A stretch of 11,065 bases of DNA, taken from JBEAOO01 sp041164825. GTDB lineage: Bacteria > Pseudomonadota > Gammaproteobacteria > Burkholderiales > Burkholderiaceae_C. This document shows positions 1 to 6,719 of the stretch, piece after piece. Position numbers and translations under genes: made by a program. Under the pieces are notes generated by a model, which saw nothing but the letters and a program-made list of their open reading frames with translations, was not told the origin of the DNA and searched no databases. The stretch is taken from positions 1 through 11,065 of the forward strand of contig JBEAOO010000357.1 in NCBI GenBank assembly GCA_041164825.1. Reading direction: 5' to 3'. How positions within the stretch are numbered: the stretch's first letter is position 1; each line of letters starts with the position of its first letter.

Positions 1-1409
1 TTGGTCTTGTTGTTGAAGCGCACCGGCCACAGGCCGGCGAAGTCGGCAAAGATCGACTGCTTCATCAGCTCGGAATGCAACGCCGAGACGCCGTTGACCG
101 AGTGGCTGGTGACCACGGCCAGGTAGGCCATGCGCACGCGGCGGCCACCGGCCTCGTCGATCAGCGACACGCGGCGCATCAGCTCGCTGTCGCCACCGTG
201 CTCGGCGGCCACGCTGGCCAAAAAGCGCGCGTTGATGTCAAAAATGATGCGCAGGTGGCGCGGCAGCACGCGGGCGATCATGTCGACCGGCCAGGTCTCC
301 AGCGCCTCTTGCATCAGCGTGTGGTTGGTGTAGCTGAAGATTTTTTGGCACAGCGCCCAGGCGTTGTCCCAGGGCAGGCGGTGCTCGTCGAGCAACACGC
401 GCATCAGCTCGGGGATGGCCAGCACCGGGTGCGTGTCGTTGAGGTGGATGCTGACCTTGTCGGCCAGTTTGTCGAAGCTGCTGTGGGTGCGCAGGTAGCG
501 GTGCACCAGGTCTTGCACACTGGCGCTGCAGAAGAAATATTCTTGGCGCAGGCGCAGCTCGCGGCCGCTGTCGGTGGAGTCGTCGGGGTAGAGCACACGC
601 GAGACGTTTTCGCTGTGGTTTTTGCCCTCCACAGCGCCAAAGTAGTTGCCTTGGTTGAAGGCCCGCAGGTCCATCTCTTCGGTGGCCTTGGCGCTCCACA
701 GGCGCAGGGTGTTGGTGGCTTCGGTGCCGTAGCCGGGGATGATGGTGTCGTAGGCCATGGCCAGCACGTCGTCGGTGTCGACCCAGCGCACGAGGCCGTT
801 GGGGCCGTCTTCCAGGCGGCCGCCAAAGCGCACGCGGTAGTTCACCTCGGGGCGCGGAAACTCCCAAGGGTGGCCGTGGCTGAGCCAGTAGTCGGGCACT
901 TCCACCTGCCGGCCGTCGACCAGGGTCTGGCGGAACATGCCGTAGTCGTAGCGGATGCCGTAGCCAAAGCCGGGCACGCCGAGCGTGGCCATCGAATCGA
1001 GAAAGCACGCGGCCAAACGGCCCAGGCCGCCGTTGCCCAAAGCGGCATCGGGCTCCAGGTCAAACAGCGCGTCCAGATCGACATCCAACTCCTTGAGCGC
1101 TTGCGTCAAGGTGGGCATGAACTCCAGCGCCAGCACGGCGTTGCTGAAGCTGCGGCCGATCAAAAACTCCATCGAGAGGTAGTAGACGCGCTTCACGTCT
1201 TGGGCGTACTGCGCGCGGGTGGTCGTCATCCAGCGGCCCACGAGGTGGTCGCGCACGGCAAAGGCCGCCGCATGCAACCAGTCTTCGGCGCGCGCCGAGG
1301 CCGGGTCTTTGCCGACCTGGAACATCAGCTTGTTGGCGATGCTGCGCTTGAAGCCCTCGACGTCGCGGGCCAGGGTGTCGTGTTGTTGTTCGAACTGGCG
1401 GAGGTCCAT
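1..1409 (-). CDS. glgP: Glycogen/alpha-glucan phosphorylase (GT35), C-terminus cut off by window edge
   Basis: Cytoplasmic phosphorylase that removes terminal alpha-1,4-linked glucose from glycogen as glucose-1-phosphate. The reading frame opens at the ATG at 1409 (MDLRQFEQQHDTLARDV) and stays open to position 1, giving 469 residues of a family usually just over 800 long. Visible GT35 signatures are YYLSMEFLIGR near residue 80, the glycine loop GNGGLGR at 125-131, HLNDTHPVLAIPEL starting at 322, and YTNHTLMQEALETWPV. The last residues seen are WPVRFNNKT, a conserved stretch just before the catalytic C-terminal half. The pyridoxal-phosphate lysine lies in the missing part and cannot be checked. 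It is the last gene seen of the minus-strand glg cluster, 162 bp after glgA. The Shine-Dalgarno signal is weak. No frameshift seen. The family is certain; preference for glycogen over maltodextrin cannot be read from the sequence. Confidence 0.95.
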   Translation of the reverse strand, partial: MDLRQFEQQHDTLARDVEGFKRSIANKLMFQVGKDPASARAEDWLHAAAFAVRDHLVGRWMTTTRAQYAQDVKRVYYLSMEFLIGRSFSNAVLALEFMPTLTQALKELDVDLDALFDLEPDAALGNGGLGRLAACFLDSMATLGVPGFGYGIRYDYGMFRQTLVDGRQVEVPDYWLSHGHPWEFPRPEVNYRVRFGGRLEDGPNGLVRWVDTDDVLAMAYDTIIPGYGTEATNTLRLWSAKATEEMDLRAFNQGNYFGAVEGKNHSENVSRVLYPDDSTDSGRELRLRQEYFFCSASVQDLVHRYLRTHSSFDKLADKVSIHLNDTHPVLAIPELMRVLLDEHRLPWDNAWALCQKIFSYTNHTLMQEALETWPVDMIARVLPRHLRIIFDINARFLASVAAEHGGDSELMRRVSLIDEAGGRRVRMAYLAVVTSHSVNGVSALHSELMKQSIFADFAGLWPVRFNNKT

Positions 1410-1471
1410 GGTCGGGGTCTCGTGGTTGTAGGTCGAGTTGTCGGGTTGTTGAGGTGCGGGGTGCAGCAAAT

Positions 1472-1497
1472 GCAGTGAACAGCGGCAGTGCACAGCG
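1472..1497. repeat. 13-bp tandem direct repeat, two copies
   Basis: Two adjacent 13-mers, GCAGTGAACAGCG (1472-1484) and GCAGTGCACAGCG (1485-1497), match at 12 of 13 positions. They lie 63-88 bp upstream of the glgP start codon in non-coding DNA. They could be a recent small duplication or a pair of binding sites for a regulator; nothing in the sequence decides between these. Confidence 0.7.
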
Positions 1498-1537
1498 CGG
1501 CAAGGCCGCCCAGCCACCGCACCGCTGGAGGTCAACG

Positions 1538-1567
1538 CTTCAGCGCTCCGGCGCCTCTGCGCTGAGG
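1538..1567 (-). terminator. GC-rich hairpin directly after glgA
   Basis: Inverted repeat with arms 1538-1546 (CTTCAGCGC) and 1559-1567 (GCGCTGAGG), nine pairs including one G-T, with a 12-nt loop. It begins about 5 nt after the glgA stop codon. On the minus strand the far side reads CGTTGACC, so there is no U-tract and it is not a canonical intrinsic terminator. It may partly attenuate transcription into glgP or protect the 3' end of the upstream message. The structure is seen; the role is inferred. Confidence 0.4.
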
Positions 1568-1571
1568 GGCA

Positions 1572-3014
1572 TCAGGCGCCGAGGTTGCGGTAGAGCGCGA
1601 TGTAGGCGTCGGCCGCTTCTCCCCAGCCGCAGGGCTGGGCCATGGCCGTGCGTTGCACGGCGCGCCAGTCGGTGGGGCGGCTGTAGAGGGCCACGGCGCG
1701 GCGCATGGCGCGCACCAGGCCGTCCACACTGAACTCGTCAAACACCACGCCGGTGGCGGTGCCGTCGACGAGGTTTTCGAGCGAGCAGTCGGTGACGGTG
1801 TCGGCCAAACCGCCGACGCGCCGCACCAGCGGCAGCGTGCCGTAGGTGAGGCCGTAGAGCTGGGTGAGGCCGCAGGGCTCGAAGTGCGAAGGCACGCCGA
1901 TCAGATCGCCCGCGGCCACCAGCGAATGGGCAAAGTCTTCGTCGTAGCCGATGCGCACGGCCACCGATTCGGGGCGCGCCTGAGCCGCGGTGCGGAAGGC
2001 GCTTTCCATCCACGCATCGCCACTGCCCAGCAGCGCAAACTGGCCACCGCGCTCAATCCAGTGCGGCAGCGCGTGCAGCATCAGGTGCAGGCCTTTTTGT
2101 TCGGTGAGGCGGCTGACGATCACCAGCAGCGGTGCGTCGGGCTTCACAGCCAGCCCCAGCTGAGCCTGAAGCCCGGCTTTGCACTCGGCCTTGCCCTTGA
2201 GGCGCTTGGCGTCAAAGTGGTGGCTGATGCGGGCATCCGTGGCCGGGTTCCACACGGCCTCGTCCACGCCATTGAGCACGCCGCTCAAGGCGCCAGCGCG
2301 GGTGCGCAGCAGGCCGTCAAGGCCCATGCCTTGTTCGGGGGTTTGGATCTCACGGGCGTAGGTGGGGCTGACGGTGGTGAGCAAGTCGGCGTAGTAGAGG
2401 CCGGCCTTCATGAAGTTGATGTGGCCGTGGAACTCCACGCCCTCGACGCCAAAGAAGTGCCCGGGCAAGCCCAGCTCGCCAAAATGGTAGGCCGGGAACA
2501 TGCCTTGGTAGGCCAGGTTGTGCACGGTGTAGACGCTGGCGGCCGGGCTGCCTGCGGCGCGCAGGTAGGCCGGGGCCAAGCCGGCATGCCAATCGTGCGC
2601 ATGCACGACGCGCGGGCGCCAGTGCGGGTCGAGCCCTTCGGCCAAGCGCGCGGCCACCCAGCCGAGCAGGGCAAAGCGCAGGTGGTTGTCGCCAAAGGCG
2701 CGTTGCTGCGCATCGGCATAGGGGCCCCCGGCGCGGCGGTAGAAGCCGGGCGCCTCGATCACATAGGCCATGGTGTCGGCCGCGGCCAATCGGCCGTAGA
2801 GCACCCGCACCCCGGACTGCCCAAACACCGGCGGCAATTCGGCCACTGGCACGGCCTCAGAGAGGCCGGCCAAGATGGCGTCGAAGCCCGGCAGCAACAC
2901 CCGCACGTCGGCACCGCGCTGGCGCAAAACCGCGGGCAGCGCCCCGGCCACATCAGCGAGGCCCCCCGTTTTGAGCAGGGGGAAAATCTCGGCGCAGACT
3001 TGCAGAATGTTCAT
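1572..3014 (-). CDS. glgA: Glycogen synthase, ADP-glucose-dependent (GT5)
   Basis: Transfers glucose from ADP-glucose to the non-reducing ends of alpha-1,4-glucan in the cytoplasm, the elongation step of bacterial glycogen synthesis. The 480-residue product is a normal full length (E. coli GlgA is about 477). The N-terminal GT-B domain has the ADP-glucose-binding KTGGLADV at 15-22, then VHAHDWHAGLAP and VHNLAYQGMFP. The C-terminal domain has VSRLTEQKGL and the nucleotide-sugar site SHFEPCGLTQLYGLTYG, with the conserved glutamate at residue 379, followed by VGGLADTV. The ATG at 3014 gives the expected MNILQVCAEIFPLLKTGG start, although the preceding bases (TGAGCCTGCCC) hold only a poor Shine-Dalgarno. 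It lies 43 bp after glgC, probably in the same transcript, so precursor supply and polymerisation are likely expressed together. Confidence 0.97.
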   Translation of the reverse strand: MNILQVCAEIFPLLKTGGLADVAGALPAVLRQRGADVRVLLPGFDAILAGLSEAVPVAELPPVFGQSGVRVLYGRLAAADTMAYVIEAPGFYRRAGGPYADAQQRAFGDNHLRFALLGWVAARLAEGLDPHWRPRVVHAHDWHAGLAPAYLRAAGSPAASVYTVHNLAYQGMFPAYHFGELGLPGHFFGVEGVEFHGHINFMKAGLYYADLLTTVSPTYAREIQTPEQGMGLDGLLRTRAGALSGVLNGVDEAVWNPATDARISHHFDAKRLKGKAECKAGLQAQLGLAVKPDAPLLVIVSRLTEQKGLHLMLHALPHWIERGGQFALLGSGDAWMESAFRTAAQARPESVAVRIGYDEDFAHSLVAAGDLIGVPSHFEPCGLTQLYGLTYGTLPLVRRVGGLADTVTDCSLENLVDGTATGVVFDEFSVDGLVRAMRRAVALYSRPTDWRAVQRTAMAQPCGWGEAADAYIALYRNLGA

Positions 3015-3057
3015 GGGCAGGCTCAGGGGGCTCGGGAGTGGACGCGGTGACGCAGGC

Positions 3058-4338
3058 TCAGAGCGCCAGCTTTTTCAGCATGCCGCGCGTCACCAGCACC
3101 ACACCATTCTCGGTGCGGTGGAAGCGCTGCGCGTCGAGCACCGGGTCTTCGCCAATCACCAGGCCATCGGGCAGCTTGCAGCGGCGGTCGATCACGGCGC
3201 GCTTGATGCGGCAGTTGCGGTTGATCTGCACATCGGGCAGCACCACGGTGTCTTCGATCACCGAGTGCGAGCGCACCAGCACGTTGGAGAACAAGACCGA
3301 GTTGGTGACCTCGGCGCCCGAGACGATGCAGCCGCCCGAGACCAGGCTGTTGACCGCGCTGCCGCGGCGGCCGTCTTCGTTGTGCACGAATTTGGCCGGG
3401 GCGAGCTGCTCCTGGTAGGTCCAGATCGGCCAGTCCTTGTCGTACATATTCAGCTCGGGCGAGACCGAGGCCAGGTCGAGGTTGGCGGCCCAGTAGGCGT
3501 CGACCGTGCCGACATCGCGCCAGTAGGCGCGCGAGTACGGCGGGTTGGCGATGGCCGACATCGAGAACGGGTGCGCCACGGCTTGCTTTTCGCTCACGGC
3601 ACGCGGGATCAGGTTTTTGCCGAAGTCGTGGTCGGAGGCCTCATCGGCGGCGTCGTCTTCGAGCAGGCGATACAGGTAATCGGCGGTGAAGATGTAGATG
3701 CCCATGCTGGCCAGGGCCACATTGGGGTTGCCGGGCATGGCGGGCGGATCGGCCGGTTTTTCGAGGAACTCGGTGACCTCGCGGTCGCCAGCGATGGCCA
3801 TCACACCGAAGCCCACGGCCTCCATGCGCGGCACCTCGATGCAGCCCACCGTCACGCCGCGGCCGTGGCGCACGTGGTCGGCCAGCATCACCGAGTAGTC
3901 TTGTTTGTAGATGTGGTCGCCGGCCAGCACCACCACGTAGTCGGGCGGGGTGGAGTTGCGGATGATGTCGAGGTTTTGGTAGATGGCGTCGGCTGTGCCG
4001 CGGTACCAGTGCTCTTCGTCCACGCGCTGCTGCGCGGGCAACAGGTCGACGAACTCGTTCATCTCGTTGCGCATGAAGCTCCAGCCGCGCTGGATGTGGC
4101 GCAGCAGCGAGTGCGATTTGTACTGGGTGATCACACCAATGCGGCGCATGCCCGAGTTGATGCAGTTGGACAGCGCGAAATCGATGATGCGGAACTTGCC
4201 GCCAAAGTGAACGGCCGGCTTGGCGCGCTCGTTGGTGAGGTCTTTGAGCCGCGAGCCACGGCCCCCAGCCAGAACCAGGGCCAGGGTGCGGCGCGCAACG
4301 GCGCGGCCTTCAGCCACGCGAGTGATGTCAGTCGTCAT
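3058..4338 (-). CDS. glgC: Glucose-1-phosphate adenylyltransferase (ADP-glucose pyrophosphorylase)
   Basis: Makes ADP-glucose and pyrophosphate from ATP and glucose-1-phosphate, the committed and allosterically controlled step of glycogen synthesis. The product is 426 residues, as expected. The N-terminal nucleotidyltransferase domain shows the pyrophosphorylase loop LAGGRGSRL (23-31), KPAVHFGGKFRIIDF starting at K40 (equivalent of the effector-site lysine K39 of E. coli), WYRGTADA (111-118), AGDHIYKQDY near 139 and FLEKP (191-195), whose lysine 194 corresponds to the glucose-1-phosphate-binding lysine. The C-terminal half reads as left-handed beta-helix turns (SGGCIVSGAEVTNSVLFSNV). Start: ATG at 4338 with a strong Shine-Dalgarno (GAGAGGAGA). 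It sits between glgX and glgA. Conservation of K40 and the N-terminal arginines suggests sugar-phosphate activation, but which effector is not readable here. Confidence 0.98.
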   Translation of the reverse strand: MTTDITRVAEGRAVARRTLALVLAGGRGSRLKDLTNERAKPAVHFGGKFRIIDFALSNCINSGMRRIGVITQYKSHSLLRHIQRGWSFMRNEMNEFVDLLPAQQRVDEEHWYRGTADAIYQNLDIIRNSTPPDYVVVLAGDHIYKQDYSVMLADHVRHGRGVTVGCIEVPRMEAVGFGVMAIAGDREVTEFLEKPADPPAMPGNPNVALASMGIYIFTADYLYRLLEDDAADEASDHDFGKNLIPRAVSEKQAVAHPFSMSAIANPPYSRAYWRDVGTVDAYWAANLDLASVSPELNMYDKDWPIWTYQEQLAPAKFVHNEDGRRGSAVNSLVSGGCIVSGAEVTNSVLFSNVLVRSHSVIEDTVVLPDVQINRNCRIKRAVIDRRCKLPDGLVIGEDPVLDAQRFHRTENGVVLVTRGMLKKLAL

Positions 4339-4430
4339 TTTTCAGTCTCCTCTCAGTGATCTTGTTCCAGCGTCGAACGGGTCGGGTGCTCAGTGCGTGT
4401 GTCGGTGCATGTGTGTGGGTGAAACGGCGT
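4339..4430. other. glgX-glgC intergenic gap
   Basis: A 92-bp gap on the glg strand containing the glgC Shine-Dalgarno and a CA-rich tract (CACACACATGCACCGACACA on the minus strand). I see no terminator hairpin and no clear promoter, so glgC is most simply read as part of the same transcript as glgX. Confidence 0.4.
4346..4354 (-). promoter_or_regulatory. Strong ribosome binding site of glgC
   Basis: On the minus strand GAGAGGAGA lies 7 nt before the ATG at 4338 and fixes the glgC start. It is the best Shine-Dalgarno of the glycogen cluster; glgA, glgP and the alpha-glucosidase gene have weak ones. This could give glgC a higher translation rate than its neighbours. Confidence 0.75.
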
Positions 4431-6719
4431 TCATGCGGGGTTCGCAGCGGAACGTGAGTCGGCGGGCAGCAGCAATTGCAGGCTGCGGGCCGACACCAGA
4501 TGATGCCCCGCGTCGGGGGGGTTTGGCGATGCGGGCGCACCCGCATGAGCGTGGCTGTCGAAGGCCTGTCGCCAGGCGGCGCCCGTGCGCGAAAAGGGCA
4601 ACACAAAGGGCAAAGGCTGCGGGCCGGGATGGATCAACAGCAGCGCTTCGTCGTCACCGGTCAGCGCCGTGAGGTGGATGGCGAGTGCACCGGGTTGGTC
4701 CCAATCGCTGCCCTGCAGCGGCAGGCCATCGGGGCGCAGCCACGCCGCAGTCACGCCCTCGCCCTGCGGGCCGGGCGCCTGACCCCACCAGCGTGCGCTG
4801 CGCAGCACCGGATGGGCGCGGCGCAGGGCCAGCAAGCGGGTGATGGTGGCCGCGAGGTCGTCGTCCGTTGACGCAGCCCAATCGAGCCAGGTGAGCGCGT
4901 TGTCTTGGCAATAGGCGTTGTTGTTGCCGTGCTGGCTGTGGCCCATTTCATCACCCGCCAACAGCATGGGCGTGCCTTGCGACAGCAGCAGCGAGGCCAG
5001 CAGCGCGCGTTGCAGCGGCGTGCGCAGGGCCAGCACGGCGGGGTCGCTGCTCGGGCCTTCTGCGCCCGCGTTCCAGCTCAGGTTATGACTGTGGCCGTCG
5101 CGGTTGTGCTCGCCGTTGGCGGCGTTGTGGCGGTGGTCGTAGCTGACCAGATCGCGCAGCGTGAAACCATCGTGCGCGGTGATGAAGTTGACGCTGGCCA
5201 GCGGGCTGCGGCCGCTGTGGTTGAAGTGCTGGCTGCTGCCGGCAAAGCGCTGGGCAAAGGCGCCGCGGTTGGCCTGCGGCGCCTGCGGGTGCAGCCAGGT
5301 GGCACGCAGCGCGTCGCGGTAGCGGTCGTTCCACTCCAGCCAGCCGGGCGGAAAACCGCCGAGCTGGTAGCCGCCCGGGCCCATGTCCCAGGGCTCGGCA
5401 ATCAGGGCCACGCGGCGCAACACCGGGTCGGCCTGCAGCGCGGCAAAAAACGCATTGGTGCTGCGGAACTCACCGCGCGCGTCGCAGCCCAGCACCGGTG
5501 CGAGGTCAAACCGGAAGCCATCGACACCGATTGCCTCCACCCAATGCCGCATCGAATCGAGCACCAGGCGCAGCACGGCCGGCTCGGCCATGTTGAGCAC
5601 ATTGCCGCAGCCGGCCCAGTTGTCGTAGAGCGCCGGATTGGCCGTTTGCAGGCGGTAGTACTGGCGGTTGGCGAGGCCGCGGTAGCTGAGCGTGGGGCCG
5701 TTCTCGTCGGTCTCGGCGGTGTGGTTGTAGACCACATCGAGCAGCACCTCAAAGCCCGCCGCGTGCAGCGCGCGCACGGCCTCGCGCAGCTCGCTGGCCG
5801 GCGTGGTGCCGGGCGTGCCGCTCCAGTAGCGCGGCTCGACCGCGAAGTAATTGAGCGTGGAGTAGCCCCAGTGGTTGCGCAGGCCGCGCTGCAGCAGGTG
5901 GGCTTCGTCGGTGCGCTGCTGCAGCGGCATCAGCTCAAGGGTGGTGATGCCCAGTTGCTGCCAATGCGCGATCAGCGCCGGGTGGGCGAGCGCGGCGTAG
6001 CTGCCACGCAAGGCCTCGGGCACGGCGGGGTGCAGTTGGCTGATGGCCTTCACATGCACCTCGGCGATCACGCGCTGCGCGGGGTCGATCTGCGGGCGTG
6101 CCTCGTTGGCCGGCGGCAGCGCGGCGGGCACGCGGGCTTTGAGCGCCACGGCGGCGTTGTCGCCTGCGGCGGGCAGCGTGGGGTGGCCGGGTTCGTGGCC
6201 GAGGTACAGGCTGAGGTCACCGCCGTAGCTGCCCACCAACTCGGTGGCATACGGGTCGACCAACACGCGCTGCGCGTTGAAGCGGTGGCCTTGCTCGGGC
6301 GCCCACGGGCCGTGCACACGCCAGCCGTAGACCAGGCCCGCGCCGGCACCGGCCAGCAGGCCGTGCCACACGCCGTGACTGCAATGTTGCAGCGGCCAGC
6401 GGGTCAGCTCTTGCGCACCGTCGGCGTCAAACACGCACAGCTCCACGGCCGTGGCCTCGGGCGCCCAGAGGGCAAAGGCGACGCCCTCAGCGCACAGCGT
6501 GGCGCCCAGCGCGTGCGGGTCGGCGGGCGGCAACGACTGCGGCTGCATCCGCGCGGCGGGCACGACGGACGCAGCGGCACCGATGGCCGCCGCAGGTTCA
6601 GCAGCCGAGCCTGCGGCCGCTTGGGCAGCAAGTTCAGCAGCAAGTTCAACAGCAGGTTCGGTGGCGGGCTCAACAGCAGCGAGGGCGGGGGCAGTCTTCA
6701 GCAGGTTCTTTGGGCTCAT
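4431..6719 (-). CDS. glgX: Glycogen debranching enzyme GlgX (isoamylase type, GH13_11) with low-complexity N-terminal extension
   Basis: Hydrolyses alpha-1,6 branch points of phosphorylase-limit glycogen, releasing short malto-oligosaccharides. From the ATG at 6719 the protein has 762 residues, longer than the roughly 660 of E. coli GlgX. Residues 10 to about 57 are an Ala/Glu/Pro-rich low-complexity stretch. The CBM48-like N-terminal domain begins near 68 (ALGATLCAEGVAFALWAPEA). The GH13 barrel has region I DVVYNH (328-333), nucleophile D405 in GFRFD, acid/base E442 in IAEPWD and D517 in TAHDGF; this spacing matches E. coli GlgX. I chose 6719 because it overlaps the upstream stop as ATGA and follows a purine-rich AGGGG. 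A longer frame to 6812 would run inside the upstream gene. M58 (ATG at 6548) would drop the low-complexity part but has no Shine-Dalgarno. Translation is probably coupled to the upstream gene. Confidence 0.93.
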   Translation of the reverse strand: MSPKNLLKTAPALAAVEPATEPAVELAAELAAQAAAGSAAEPAAAIGAAASVVPAARMQPQSLPPADPHALGATLCAEGVAFALWAPEATAVELCVFDADGAQELTRWPLQHCSHGVWHGLLAGAGAGLVYGWRVHGPWAPEQGHRFNAQRVLVDPYATELVGSYGGDLSLYLGHEPGHPTLPAAGDNAAVALKARVPAALPPANEARPQIDPAQRVIAEVHVKAISQLHPAVPEALRGSYAALAHPALIAHWQQLGITTLELMPLQQRTDEAHLLQRGLRNHWGYSTLNYFAVEPRYWSGTPGTTPASELREAVRALHAAGFEVLLDVVYNHTAETDENGPTLSYRGLANRQYYRLQTANPALYDNWAGCGNVLNMAEPAVLRLVLDSMRHWVEAIGVDGFRFDLAPVLGCDARGEFRSTNAFFAALQADPVLRRVALIAEPWDMGPGGYQLGGFPPGWLEWNDRYRDALRATWLHPQAPQANRGAFAQRFAGSSQHFNHSGRSPLASVNFITAHDGFTLRDLVSYDHRHNAANGEHNRDGHSHNLSWNAGAEGPSSDPAVLALRTPLQRALLASLLLSQGTPMLLAGDEMGHSQHGNNNAYCQDNALTWLDWAASTDDDLAATITRLLALRRAHPVLRSARWWGQAPGPQGEGVTAAWLRPDGLPLQGSDWDQPGALAIHLTALTGDDEALLLIHPGPQPLPFVLPFSRTGAAWRQAFDSHAHAGAPASPNPPDAGHHLVSARSLQLLLPADSRSAANPA
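6620..6679. repeat. Degenerate 12-bp tandem repeat inside the glgX 5' end
   Basis: On the plus strand the 12-mers GTTCAGCAGCAA (6632), GTTCAACAGCAG (6644), GTTCGGTGGCGG (6656) and GCTCAACAGCAG (6668) follow each other without gaps, preceded by a more diverged unit at 6620. As the period is a multiple of three, the glgX frame is kept, and each unit encodes a four-residue motif of the form A-x-E-P/L (residues about 15-34). The repeat explains the extra length of this GlgX and could vary in copy number between strains. Confidence 0.7.

Larger units (their letters stand above)
1410..1571. other. glgA-glgP intergenic region
   Basis: This is the widest gap inside the glycogen cluster (162 bp); the other gaps are 92 bp, 43 bp and an overlap. 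It holds a GC-rich hairpin just after the glgA stop and a 13-bp tandem duplication nearer glgP, both listed separately. I do not see a convincing -35/-10 promoter on the minus strand or a U-tract terminator. The size and the hairpin would suit a point where glgP expression is adjusted separately from glgCA, but that is inference. Confidence 0.5.

Noticed and set aside
1653..3050. Long plus-strand frame antisense to glgA, with similar ones over glgP (75-1478), glgC (2875-4359) and the alpha-glucosidase gene (6710-8617)
   Set aside because: Each mirrors the codons of a well-recognised minus-strand gene and shows only the biased composition expected of high-GC antisense frames.
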